From contig CBCPMX010000118.1 in NCBI GenBank assembly GCA_965120355.1, positions 1 to 27,696 on the forward strand: a stretch of DNA of 27,696 bases, read 5' to 3'. The stretch is from CBCPMX01 sp965120355. GTDB lineage: Bacteria; Bacillota; Clostridia; Oscillospirales; Oscillospiraceae. Shown here piece after piece: positions 7,951 through 15,485 of the stretch; within the stretch, counting starts at the first letter, position 1, and each line of letters starts with the position of its first letter. The notes beneath the pieces were generated by a model. It was given only the letters and a program-made list of their open reading frames with translations. It was not told the origin of the DNA and did not search any database. A program made the translations under genes and the position numbers.

Positions 7951-7974
7951 CCAGAGCCGCGTGTGCGGCTCTGG
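7951..7974 (+). promoter_or_regulatory. Intercistronic hairpin after the permease genes
   Basis: A perfect 10-bp stem (CCAGAGCCGC / GCGGCTCTGG) with a 4-nt GTGT loop. A smaller stem, GACGC/GCGTC (7921-7936), lies just before it. No T-run follows, so it looks like a processing or stability element, or a partial terminator, between the transport genes and the next gene. Confidence 0.6.
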
Positions 7975-8007
7975 CGGTCGCTCATGCCGGGAAAGGATAT
8001 CACGAGC

Positions 8008-9867
8008 ATGTTCATTTTGAATATTATCCATCGTCCTGAAATGGTGCCGGAGTATGCGGAAAAGGTTACCGGGCAGGGCAAGGCGGAGGATTTGGGCCGC
8101 CAGGCCCTGCTGACGGAGAGCCTAGATATTTTCAAGCTCCAGCAGGAGGCGGCTCATCGCAACGGCCTGAAGACTACCATCCAGATGACCTATGCCAGCC
8201 TGTTCAATGACGAGGCAGTGGCGCTGGCCAAAGCGGATCACGAGAAATACGGCGATGAGATCGCCTTGACCCTTCTGGGGCTGCCCTGTGAACAGTTCCG
8301 GGAGAAATACAAGACCAAGGACTTCTGCATCTGGATGTTCGATATGGAGACAAAGAAGAGCATTGTGGACGACGTGTTCGGCAAGTTCCACGACTGCTTT
8401 GGCTTCTATCCGGAGTCCACCGGCAGTTATTATATGGATGCGGCGCTGACCAACTACATCAAGGAGAACTATCCCTCGGTGAAGTGCGCTGTGGCCACCT
8501 GCTGGGAAGAGGGACCAAAGGCTTATCACACCTGCAATAACTCCTGGTATACCTTTATGGACGGCGGCCCCTGGGCGCCTTGGATTCCCTCCAAGGTCAA
8601 TACCCATGCCCCTGCTGCCAACGAGGAAGAGGACAGCGGAATTGTTGCCATCCCGCATCTGAGCCGGGATCTGATGGCCTGTTACGACGGCAACGGCTCC
8701 AACTTCGGTACGCATCCCCAAAATGTGCTGCGGGGGATGCTCTATACGCCAGGGACCTTTGATGAGAACGGCAACTACAGTGGCCAGAGCTATCCGTACC
8801 TGTACAACCTGATTGACCAGTACCGGTATCAGGCCAAATTCAACAATGGCTACGCCTACAACATGCAGTTTGTCGGCCCTGGCTGGATGAACAAAATGGG
8901 CCGGTGGGAAGCGCCCTATGAGCTGCTGAAGGCCAGCTATGATGACGGCTGTGCGTATTATGGCCAACTGAAAAAGGAAGGCAAGCTCGTCGATATGACC
9001 ATGAGTGAGTTTGCCGATTACTACCGGCGTAAAAAGCACTATACCGAACCGGAGTGCGCCCTGTGGCGGGACCTGATCTACGGCAGCAACAAGCAGCTGT
9101 TCTGGTACTGCGATCCCTATATGCGGGTCTGCGTCAATATGGATCAGGGCGGCGCCATTGTGGACCTGCGGCCCTATGCGGCGAAGCTGGAGTGGGAGAT
9201 CGGCATCGGCACACCCCATGTGCAGGAATGTGCATATCCCTTCCTGATCCAGGAGAAATACCGCGCCGGGTATTTTACGCATTATGCAGGGGAAGGTACC
9301 GTCCGCAGCGCAAAGATTTGCCATAATGGCGAAGAGGTGGATTTGTGCATGTGCCGGACCCACGCGCACTTTTCCCAGGAGGGCAGCTGCCGGAAGCTGA
9401 CGCTGGATCCGGTAGAGATTGTATTCTCCGATATGACGCTGAAGCTGCAAACGGTTCTTTCCTTCCAGGAGGGCGACAGCAGCATCCGGATTGACCGCAA
9501 TATTCTGGAGATGAGCAATCCGGATGCGGAAGTTACCATCAATGAGTATATGGTGGCCTGCTATGGTACCACAGAATATCCGGAAGATATGACCAGCCTG
9601 ACGCTCAGTGCCCGAAAGGGGACGCAGGAGCATACGTTGGCTTATGCCTACAAGTGCCGGGAGTACGCACTGGAAGACGCGGACGAAGTGGCCTGTGTTC
9701 TTCCGCCCATCAAAACCCGGGTCTGGCTGGAGGCCCAGGGCCGCGGCAAAGCGGGCTACTATAAAGAGGGCTATGCATTCAGTCCCATGTTTACCCTGGG
9801 ATACACCGGCACGCTCAAGGAAAAGGAGGCGTTTACCACATGGCTCAGGCTGGCAAGGGCAGACTGA
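8008..9867 (+). CDS. Uncharacterised 619-residue protein, possibly carbohydrate-active (NodB-like barrel)
   Basis: I do not recognise a named family with certainty. The protein is cytoplasmic (no signal or membrane span). Residues 1 to about 260 read like a NodB/polysaccharide-deacetylase-type barrel: a first strand FILNIIHRPE, GLKTTIQMTYA where deacetylases have the G-K-x-T-F-F strand, KYGDEIALTLLGLP where they have the GHEIGLH motif, and FGFYPESTGSYYMDAALTNY in the motif-3 region. The usual metal ligands (TFDD and HxxxH) are missing, so a standard deacetylase is unlikely. The rest is Trp/Tyr/aromatic-rich (GPGWMNKMGRWEAPYELL) and ends in beta-rich sequence that could be a carbohydrate-enzyme sandwich domain. 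The ATG at 8008 has GAAAGGA about 11 bases upstream; the open frame starts at 7963 only by running through a hairpin. Its place between permeases and GH53 suggests a sugar-processing role; the substrate is unknown. Confidence 0.85.
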   Translation: MFILNIIHRPEMVPEYAEKVTGQGKAEDLGRQALLTESLDIFKLQQEAAHRNGLKTTIQMTYASLFNDEAVALAKADHEKYGDEIALTLLGLPCEQFREKYKTKDFCIWMFDMETKKSIVDDVFGKFHDCFGFYPESTGSYYMDAALTNYIKENYPSVKCAVATCWEEGPKAYHTCNNSWYTFMDGGPWAPWIPSKVNTHAPAANEEEDSGIVAIPHLSRDLMACYDGNGSNFGTHPQNVLRGMLYTPGTFDENGNYSGQSYPYLYNLIDQYRYQAKFNNGYAYNMQFVGPGWMNKMGRWEAPYELLKASYDDGCAYYGQLKKEGKLVDMTMSEFADYYRRKKHYTEPECALWRDLIYGSNKQLFWYCDPYMRVCVNMDQGGAIVDLRPYAAKLEWEIGIGTPHVQECAYPFLIQEKYRAGYFTHYAGEGTVRSAKICHNGEEVDLCMCRTHAHFSQEGSCRKLTLDPVEIVFSDMTLKLQTVLSFQEGDSSIRIDRNILEMSNPDAEVTINEYMVACYGTTEYPEDMTSLTLSARKGTQEHTLAYAYKCREYALEDADEVACVLPPIKTRVWLEAQGRGKAGYYKEGYAFSPMFTLGYTGTLKEKEAFTTWLRLARAD

Positions 9868-10067
9868 ACTACCGCTGTCCTTCCTGCTTCATGCGGGATC
9901 TGGACATTGACATGTTCTATGACGCAGACAAGGGAGAATACTATTGCATCCGCTGCCAATACACCGGCACGGAGGAGGATGTGCTGGAAAAAAATCAGAT
10001 GGCACGTTTTCGCTATCGCTTCCTGAACCGGCGCTTTTCCATGGAGGAATTTGAAAAGTTTGATTAA
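9840..10067 (+). CDS. Small CxxC-CxxC zinc-ribbon protein
   Basis: A 75-residue protein of unknown function. Residues 13-39 carry two CxxC knuckles (CPSC at 13-16 and CIRC at 36-39) separated by 19 residues, a zinc-ribbon arrangement. The C-terminal part is charged (RFRYRFLNRRFSMEEFEKFD). The ATG at 9840 has AAAGGAGG 10 bases upstream, inside the preceding gene, and the two reading frames overlap by 28 bases, so translation is probably coupled. The strong ribosome site, the conserved-looking Cys pattern and the tight fit argue that it is real. It could bind zinc and assist the 619-residue protein, or be a small nucleic-acid-binding factor; neither is shown. Confidence 0.8.
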   Translation: MAQAGKGRLNYRCPSCFMRDLDIDMFYDADKGEYYCIRCQYTGTEEDVLEKNQMARFRYRFLNRRFSMEEFEKFD

Positions 10068-10435
10068 AGACTGTTCCGGCGATTTGAGATCCCGGGATCC
10101 GGTATGACGGACCTGGGCTGTGCGGCGCCGAGTGCGCATCCCGCTGCGAACGGCAGTTGGCAAATGGATGCCGGACACATTGACTTTGTCCGGGCAGCGC
10201 GAATTCGGCGGCGAAAAGGCAAAGCAGCTTTTCCGATAAGCTGAAAGCTTGATGAGAAGACCGCTTTTGCGGCAGGACGCCGCCCCGACAAACGGGCGGC
10301 GTCCTGCTGTGATATGGTGCGGCAGGGCAGGCGCACGCTGAAATCACATTGCAAATTAGGGGAATGTCCGAGAGCGTATATAAGTCGGAGCAGCTGCTGC
10401 GGCTTTTTCGGATTTCCCAGGAAAGGATCCGTCCT
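10068..10435 (+). other. 368-base intergenic region with several inverted repeats
   Basis: No convincing gene is seen between the zinc-ribbon gene and GH53. The region holds CCGGACA/TGTCCGG (10171-10193), CAGCTT/AAGCTG (10225-10243) and a perfect 14-bp hairpin at 10272-10307. A TATATAAG stretch at 10377-10384 could be a -10 box, but no -35 lies at a normal distance. It may be a leader, a processing region or a decayed gene. I could not match it to a known riboswitch. Confidence 0.5.
10272..10307 (+). terminator. Strong hairpin without T-run, partial terminator or processing site
   Basis: GCAGGACGCCGCCC (10272-10285) pairs perfectly over 14 bp with 10294-10307 around an 8-nt loop. What follows is TGTGATATGG, not a T-run, so efficient intrinsic termination is doubtful. 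Both ends of the region are in the same orientation, so the hairpin may tune how much of the operon transcript reaches GH53. Confidence 0.45.
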
Positions 10436-11536
10436 ATGGATTTTATCAAAGGCTTTGACATCTCTACACTGGCTGAGGTGGAACGGCAAGGCGGCGTATT
10501 CTATGACGATGGGCAGCCTGAGGACGTTTTGCAGATTTTGAAACGCTACGGCGGAAACTGGGTCCGGCTGCGGCTGTGGAATGACCCCTATGATGCCGAA
10601 GGCGGCGACTATGGCGCAGGCGTATGTGATTTGCCCACAGTGCTGGCTCTGGCACAGCGGGCGAAGCAGGCCGGCATGCGGTGGCTGTTGGATCTGCATT
10701 ACTCCGACTTCTGGGCGGATCCCGGCAAGCAAATTGTTCCCAAAGCGTGGCGCGGGCTGGATGCCGGGGGTCTGGAGCGGGCAGTGTATGCTTACACCCG
10801 GGAAGTGCTGGCAGCGTGCCGTGCCGCCAATGTGCCGCCGGACATGGTACAGGTGGGCAACGAGCTGTCCAATGGCCTGCTTTGGCCCTGGGGAAAGACG
10901 CCCAATTGGGAGACCATCTGCCGGTTTGTCTCGGCGGGAGTATGCGCCGTGCGGGAGGAGCTGCCTGCGGCAAAGATTATGATCCATCTGGACAACGGCG
11001 GAAATCGGGAACTGTACCGAACCTGGTTCGACCACTACTTTCAATTGGGCGGAACGTGTGATATTATAGGATTGAGCTATTATCCGTTCTGGCATGGAAC
11101 GCTGGAGGATTTGGCCGTCAATCTCAATGAGATTGCGCCCCGCTATGGAAAGGACTTGATTGTGGCGGAGACCAGTATGGGCTTTACCATGGACAGCTAT
11201 GCCGCCCACGAGCAGCTGGATGAGGAGGCGCGAAAGGGCGCGGCTACGCGGCCTGCGCTGGTGGAGCGTGTCGGCTATGCCATGACACCGGAAGGACAGG
11301 CGGCCTATACCAGAGATTTGCTGCGGCTGCTCCGGGCAGTGCCGGAGGGGCGCGGAAAGGGCCTGTTCTGGTGGGAACCGGCTTGGATTCCGGTCCCTGG
11401 GTCCGGCTGGGCGAAGCAGGCCGGGTGGGAATATGTTCGGGAGACCGGCCCCGGCGGCAACGAGTGGGCCAATCAGGCGCTGTTTGACTTTGGCGGCAAC
11501 GCGTTGCCGGCGTTGAAAGCGTTCTGCGATGGATGA
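10436..11536 (+). CDS. ganB: GH53 endo-beta-1,4-galactanase, cytoplasmic form
   Basis: A 366-residue glycoside hydrolase family 53 enzyme that cuts beta-1,4-galactan chains or oligosaccharides. The family start is clear (MDFIKGFDISTLAEVE, then NWVRLRLWNDPYD and LLDLHYSDFWADPGKQ). The likely acid/base is E143 in VQVGNELSNGLLWPWG and the likely nucleophile is E245 in LIVAETSMGF. GLFWWEPAWIP near the C-terminus is also a GH53 hallmark. The ATG at 10436 has AGGAAAGG 9 bases upstream. The open frame extends 29 codons further up but encodes no signal peptide either. Most described GH53 galactanases, including B. subtilis GanB, are secreted; this one appears to act inside, on imported oligosaccharides. 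Confidence 0.93.
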   Translation: MDFIKGFDISTLAEVERQGGVFYDDGQPEDVLQILKRYGGNWVRLRLWNDPYDAEGGDYGAGVCDLPTVLALAQRAKQAGMRWLLDLHYSDFWADPGKQIVPKAWRGLDAGGLERAVYAYTREVLAACRAANVPPDMVQVGNELSNGLLWPWGKTPNWETICRFVSAGVCAVREELPAAKIMIHLDNGGNRELYRTWFDHYFQLGGTCDIIGLSYYPFWHGTLEDLAVNLNEIAPRYGKDLIVAETSMGFTMDSYAAHEQLDEEARKGAATRPALVERVGYAMTPEGQAAYTRDLLRLLRAVPEGRGKGLFWWEPAWIPVPGSGWAKQAGWEYVRETGPGGNEWANQALFDFGGNALPALKAFCDG

Positions 11537-11663
11537 GGCGAACCGTGTGTGCCCCACTCTGGCCGAAAACGCTGGAAGCATTGCAGATGCCGTGCAGGAA
11601 AAGGATGACGGCGCGTCCACGCAAGCCAACGGGACGATAAGCAGACTGGAGGATAGGGCATGA
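11529..11663 (+). CDS. Possible 44-residue coupled ORF between GH53 and TraX-family gene
   Basis: An ATG at 11529 overlaps the GH53 stop by 8 bases, and the frame stays open until a TGA that overlaps the next gene's ATG (ATGA at 11660-11663). The product would be acidic and hydrophilic (starts MDEANRVCPTLAENAG, ends ISRLEDRA). No good ribosome site precedes it, so translation would depend on coupling to GH53. An open frame this short can arise by chance; only the double overlap argues for it. Confidence 0.28.
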   Translation: MDEANRVCPTLAENAGSIADAVQEKDDGASTQANGTISRLEDRA

Positions 11664-12442
11664 AGATGAGACAAACCCGGCTGCAGGTGCGGGAGCCAAA
11701 GAGACAAAAAAGGCTGCACTGGTCCGCCGATGTGCTGAAATGGTTTGGTTTCGCCTGCGTCTGCCTGGGAACCTTTGGTGTGGCGGTGCTGCAGAATGGC
11801 TTTTTGCATCTGGAGGACTACACCAATGAGACGCTGTTTGCGGCATTGGAGCCGGGCAGTGAGCTGTTCGGCCTGACCAGCGCCGCCATTGTGTGTTCCC
11901 TGCTGGCGGCGCTGGCGCTGCCGGTCTATGCCAAGCTGCTGTACGAGGGTTGGATTCACACGTCCAATGTGAAACGGTATCTTGTGCGGTTGCTGCTCTG
12001 TGCTGCGGTGTCGGAGATCCCCTATGACCTGGCTATGCGGGGCTGCTGGATGGACTGGAGCGCGCAGAACCCCGTCTGGGGACTGGCCCTGGCGCTGTTG
12101 ATGCTGGAGATTTTGAAGCGGTACCAACGCAAAGGCGTAATAAAAGTGCTGTTTAATATCCTGGTGATTTTTGCGGCGGCAGTTTGGGCGGTATTGCTGC
12201 AAAGCCAGTTGGGGATCATGTTTGTGTTCCTGGCGGCGATGTATCACTTTTTTGCGGTGAGCCTGTCAGGGACGATCCTGGGCGGGATTACTCTGACCAT
12301 TCTTCAGTTCCCTGCGCCCTTTGGCATGATTGTTGTCTATGGTTACGACGGGCAGAAAGGAAAGACGCCGCGGCGGCTGTTCTATATTTTGTATCCGGCG
12401 CAGTTGCTGCTATTTTGGCTGCTGCGGCTGCTGCTTACGTGA
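11660..12442 (+). CDS. TraX-family integral membrane protein
   Basis: A 260-residue polytopic membrane protein. After a basic N-terminus (about 1-22), hydrophobic segments follow at roughly 27-45, 68-95, 110-122, 133-150, 160-180 and 185-215. NVKRYLVRLLLCAAVSEIPY, followed by DLA, matches the central signature of the TraX family (named for the F-plasmid pilin acetylase, but common in Firmicutes chromosomes where its role is unknown). The ending RRLFYILYPAQLLLFWLLR is also typical. GGAGGA lies 6 bases before the ATG. There is no conjugation gene nearby, so a plasmid-transfer role is not implied. A terminator at 12466-12506 ends the unit. Confidence 0.8.
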   Translation: MKMRQTRLQVREPKRQKRLHWSADVLKWFGFACVCLGTFGVAVLQNGFLHLEDYTNETLFAALEPGSELFGLTSAAIVCSLLAALALPVYAKLLYEGWIHTSNVKRYLVRLLLCAAVSEIPYDLAMRGCWMDWSAQNPVWGLALALLMLEILKRYQRKGVIKVLFNILVIFAAAVWAVLLQSQLGIMFVFLAAMYHFFAVSLSGTILGGITLTILQFPAPFGMIVVYGYDGQKGKTPRRLFYILYPAQLLLFWLLRLLLT

Positions 12443-12465
12443 GATGGACTCCGGGCGAAGTTCAG

Positions 12466-12515
12466 GCCCTCCACCACTGCGCGAAAAGTGCGTTGTGGCG
12501 GAGGGCTTTGTTATT
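12466..12515 (+). terminator. Terminator after the TraX-family gene
   Basis: GCCCTCC (12466-12472) pairs with GGAGGGC (12500-12506), with a further CAC/GTG pairing inside the stem. It is followed by TTTGTTATTT. This closes the galactan/TraX stretch before the AT-rich gap. Confidence 0.75.
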
Positions 12516-13088
12516 TGGAGGAGAACGCGAATGACCGGAATATGTGGAGCCCTGGTTCCGACGGATGCGAAGATACGGTACAACAGCAGGATTTACGTGT
12601 AGGGTGCAAGAAGACGAAGGCTCGGCTGCAAAGGATTCAGGAATTTGGAGCGAAGGCCCTAAAAAATGCATGAAAAAATTCAATGTGTTCTGGGGTGATC
12701 CGTGAAAAGAGTTTTATGATAGGAAAGGGAACTGCCAACCGTGCGGACAGGAACCGATGGGCGCAGATTTGAGGTTTGCGCTTCAGAAAACGGCGGTTTT
12801 TAGAAGTAGAGACGTAAAGTAAATGCATAAAATGAATGAAGGAATTGCGTCATAATATGCCGAGTGAACTGCGAACGAGTAAAAATAGGCGAACAATCGA
12901 GAATGCTGTTCGCTTTGAATGCAGGAAATTGCGCAGAGATGCTGATTTTGAAAGAAAGAGAATCGGTCCTTTCATAAAAATCGCGTAGTAGAGTTGTTTT
13001 GTTGTGGAATATTTCCTAATTGTAAAGGAAAGAAGTACACTGAATTACAGCAAAACGTAAAAAAATGTGCAAGGCCGTGAAAAATTCT
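12516..13088. other. AT-richer intergenic region upstream of the V-ATPase operon
   Basis: About 570 bases are visibly richer in A and T than the genes on either side and have no coding frame of normal quality. At its left end GGAGGAGA (12516-12523) precedes an ATG at 12531 with a 23-codon frame ending at 12602 (start MTGICGALVPTDAKI, end RYNSRIYV), which could be a leader peptide or chance. I see no tRNA, known riboswitch or insertion-sequence end. It may be a decayed gene or a long regulatory region. Confidence 0.5.
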
Positions 13089-13116
13089 TTGAGAAGCGGG
13101 AAAACCATAGTATAAT
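13089..13116 (+). promoter_or_regulatory. SigA-type promoter of the V-ATPase operon
   Basis: -35 TTGAGA (13089-13094, 5/6), 16-bp spacer, -10 TATAAT (13111-13116, perfect). Initiation near 13123 leaves a leader of about 90 bases before the first gene. It is the only strong promoter seen before the nine-gene operon. Confidence 0.8.
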
Positions 13117-13214
13117 AAAGATAGCTTTTTATCATGGGTGGGTTTCTACTTTTTTCAGAAATTTGATAGATTCACCGATGAAAAAGGGAATATTGAAAGA
13201 AAGGCGGTGAGTGT

Positions 13215-13529
13215 ATGTCTCTTGATGCGGTCAAACTGGTGGCAGAAACCGAACAGCAGAACCGGCAAAAGCTGGCGGATGCGCGGGCCAGGGCAAAGCA
13301 GTTGATTGCCGATGCCAATGCAGAGGGGCATGCCGTCCAAGAAGAGCGGCAGGCTGCGGCTGCTGCAGAGGTAAAACGGCTGATGCTGGATGCTGAGCTT
13401 CAGGCAGACAAGAATGCTAAGCAGCTTTTGCGGGAAACCGAACTGCAATGCACAGCTGTGCGTGCAAAAGCGGAAGGCCGGCTGGAGGCGGCTGGCAAAC
13501 GCATCGTGGGAAGGATCGTGAACACCTGA
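13215..13529 (+). CDS. ntpF: V/A-type ATPase subunit G/H (peripheral stalk, NtpF)
   Basis: A 104-residue, almost wholly helical protein rich in Ala, Glu, Lys and Arg, with long coiled-coil stretches (QQNRQKLADARARAKQLIA). It is the short stalk subunit that pairs with subunit E to hold the catalytic head still. Assignment rests on coiled-coil composition, size and first position in the operon, as ntpF is in Enterococcus hirae. AAAGGCGGTGAG precedes the ATG. Its TGA shares a base with the ATG of the next gene (TGATG), so translation is coupled. Confidence 0.82.
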   Translation: MSLDAVKLVAETEQQNRQKLADARARAKQLIADANAEGHAVQEERQAAAAAEVKRLMLDAELQADKNAKQLLRETELQCTAVRAKAEGRLEAAGKRIVGRIVNT

Positions 13530-15484
13530 TGGCCATTGTAACCATGAAACGGCTGCGGCTGTTCGCCATGTCCAGCGACCGTGATCCGTTGTTCCGGCAA
13601 TTGCAGCATTTTGGCTGCGTAGAGGTCTCGGAGCAAACAGCGCGGCTGGACGATCCGGAGTGGGCGGCATTGGTCACGCCGGAAGAAGGCGATCTGTCCG
13701 TGAAGCAGGCTGATCTGACTGCGGTCTCTTCTGCACTGGACACGCTGGATCGCTATGTGCCCGCAAAAGCATCGTTTTTATCGCCGCGTCCGGAAATTGC
13801 TGAGTCGGAGTTATTCCGGGATGACGCAATGCGCAGCGCCCTTGACATGGCGCAGACCATTTGCGGCCATGCGGCGGCTGTCCGGACGGCGCAGGCGCAG
13901 CTGGCAAAATTGGCGGCATCCAGGGCCAGCCTGGTCCCCTGGGAGCCGTTGGAAGTTCCGCTGGAGTGCAGCGGAACAGACGAAACCGTATTTTATTTCG
14001 CAACCTGCCCGGCAACCTCTGATCTGGATGCGATTCAGGGGGCTTTGTCAGCAGCGGCGGAAGCGACGGCATTACTTCACAGTAGTACAGACAGAGAGCT
14101 GCACTATTTTCTGGTGATCTGTCACAGATCTCAGAAGGAGGAGGCGCTGACGGCGCTGAAAGCGTTTGGCGTGTCTCAGGCCAGTTTCCGGGGACTGACG
14201 GGCACTGCAAAGGAGAATATTGCAAAAATCGACGCGGAAGTCGCTGCCACAGAGGCTGCGTTGGCGCAGGATCAGGCCAAAATTGCCGAGGCCGCGGATA
14301 TGCGCATGAACTTGAAGGTCTGCTATGACCGGCTGACGCAGGATCTGCAGCGGGAGCAGAATAAAGAGCGCCTGCTGCGGACTGAGCGGACGATCCTGTT
14401 GGAAGGATGGCTGCCGGAGGCGGAGGTTCCTGCGCTGGAGAAGCTGCTGGGGAACTATACCTGCGCCTATGAGCTGACAGATCCGGAGCCGGAGGAATAT
14501 CCGCAGGTGCCGGTGAAGCTGCGCAACAACGTCTTCAGCCGCTGTATGAATGTGGTCACGGAGATGTACGCCCTGCCAGCCTACGACGGCATTGATCCCA
14601 ACCCGCTTATGGCCCCATTTTTCATTGTGTTTTTCGGCATTATGATGGCGGATATGGGGTATGGAATCCTGATGATTGCCGCCGCGCTCTTTGTACTCAA
14701 ACTTACAAGGCCGCGGGAGTCTACTCGGAATTTCATGGAGCTGGTGCTTTGGTGCGGTGTGACAACCTTGATCGTTGGCGCGATGACGGGTGGGTTCCTG
14801 GGAGACTTTATCCCACAGATTCTGAAGCTGATCAACCCGGACAGCACCTTTGAAATGCCGGCGCTCTTTACACCGCTGGATGATACAGTGGCGATTATGC
14901 TGGGGTCTTTGGCCCTGGGCGTCATTCAGATTTTCACAGGCATGACTGTCAGTGTTGTCAAGAAAATCAAAGACGGCCAATTTATCGATGCCTTGTTTGA
15001 TGAGTTCACCTGGTGGATCATCATTGCCGGCGCTGTGCTGGCCATCTTTGGAATTGGCAATGTGGCCGGTGTCCCGGTGGTGCTGGTCATTGGCATTTTG
15101 ATGCTGGTGTTTGGCGGTACCCGCAACGCCAAAGGATTTGGCAAGCTGGCCTGTCTGGTGGGACTGGTTTACAACGGTGTTACAGGGTATTTCAGCGACA
15201 CGCTGTCTTATATCCGTCTGATGGCGCTGATGCTTTCCGGCAGCGTGATCGGCCAGGTGTTCAACACACTGGCTGCCGCGTTCGGTAATATTTTCCTGTT
15301 TATCATCATTTCTCTGATCGGCAATGCGCTGAATTTGGCCTTGAATCTGCTGGGCTGCTATGTCCACGATTTGCGGCTGCAGTGCCTGGAATTTTTCAAC
15401 CGGTTTTATAAAGAGGGCGGCAAGCCCTATCAACCCCTGTCTATTCAAACAAAATATGTAGACATCGTTAAGGAGGAACAATAA
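13529..15484 (+). CDS. ntpI: V/A-type ATPase subunit I (membrane stator, NtpI)
   Basis: A 651-residue stator that forms the ion half-channels and links the stalks to the membrane. Residues 1 to about 340 are the soluble, partly coiled-coil arm (MKRLRLFAMSSDRDPLFRQL at the start). From about 355 (PNPLMAPFFIVFFGIMMADM) to the C-terminus there are about eight membrane spans. R563 in LSYIRLMALMLSGSVIG aligns with the essential Arg of subunit a (R735 in yeast Vph1p), which drives ion release from the ring. I chose the ATG at 13529 because it overlaps the previous stop and has GGGAAGGA upstream; the open frame extends 27 codons further into the ntpF gene. Confidence 0.93.
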   Translation: MAIVTMKRLRLFAMSSDRDPLFRQLQHFGCVEVSEQTARLDDPEWAALVTPEEGDLSVKQADLTAVSSALDTLDRYVPAKASFLSPRPEIAESELFRDDAMRSALDMAQTICGHAAAVRTAQAQLAKLAASRASLVPWEPLEVPLECSGTDETVFYFATCPATSDLDAIQGALSAAAEATALLHSSTDRELHYFLVICHRSQKEEALTALKAFGVSQASFRGLTGTAKENIAKIDAEVAATEAALAQDQAKIAEAADMRMNLKVCYDRLTQDLQREQNKERLLRTERTILLEGWLPEAEVPALEKLLGNYTCAYELTDPEPEEYPQVPVKLRNNVFSRCMNVVTEMYALPAYDGIDPNPLMAPFFIVFFGIMMADMGYGILMIAAALFVLKLTRPRESTRNFMELVLWCGVTTLIVGAMTGGFLGDFIPQILKLINPDSTFEMPALFTPLDDTVAIMLGSLALGVIQIFTGMTVSVVKKIKDGQFIDALFDEFTWWIIIAGAVLAIFGIGNVAGVPVVLVIGILMLVFGGTRNAKGFGKLACLVGLVYNGVTGYFSDTLSYIRLMALMLSGSVIGQVFNTLAAAFGNIFLFIIISLIGNALNLALNLLGCYVHDLRLQCLEFFNRFYKEGGKPYQPLSIQTKYVDIVKEEQ

Positions 15485-15485
15485 C

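Noticed and set aside
8122..9633. Minus-strand open frame of 503 codons opposite the 619-residue gene
   Set aside because: The plus-strand frame has a good ribosome site and operon context and reads like a folded protein; the minus frame is low in family-like features and lacks a ribosome site.
10104..10247. 47-codon frame in the gap before GH53
   Set aside because: There is no ribosome site, the composition looks random, and the frame crosses two hairpins.
10215..10262. Resemblance to a c-di-GMP (GEMM) riboswitch
   Set aside because: Only the GGCAAAGC word and a short stem fit; the conserved second half and tetraloop-receptor parts are not found.
10064..12247. Very long minus-strand open frame (727 codons) opposite GH53 and the TraX-family gene
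   Set aside because: It spans several real plus-strand genes and a hairpin-rich gap, has Gln/Arg/His/Pro-rich composition typical of antisense to GC-rich codons, and has no recognisable domain.
12637..12828. 63-codon minus-strand frame in the AT-rich gap
   Set aside because: No ribosome site or promoter is seen and the sequence resembles no protein.
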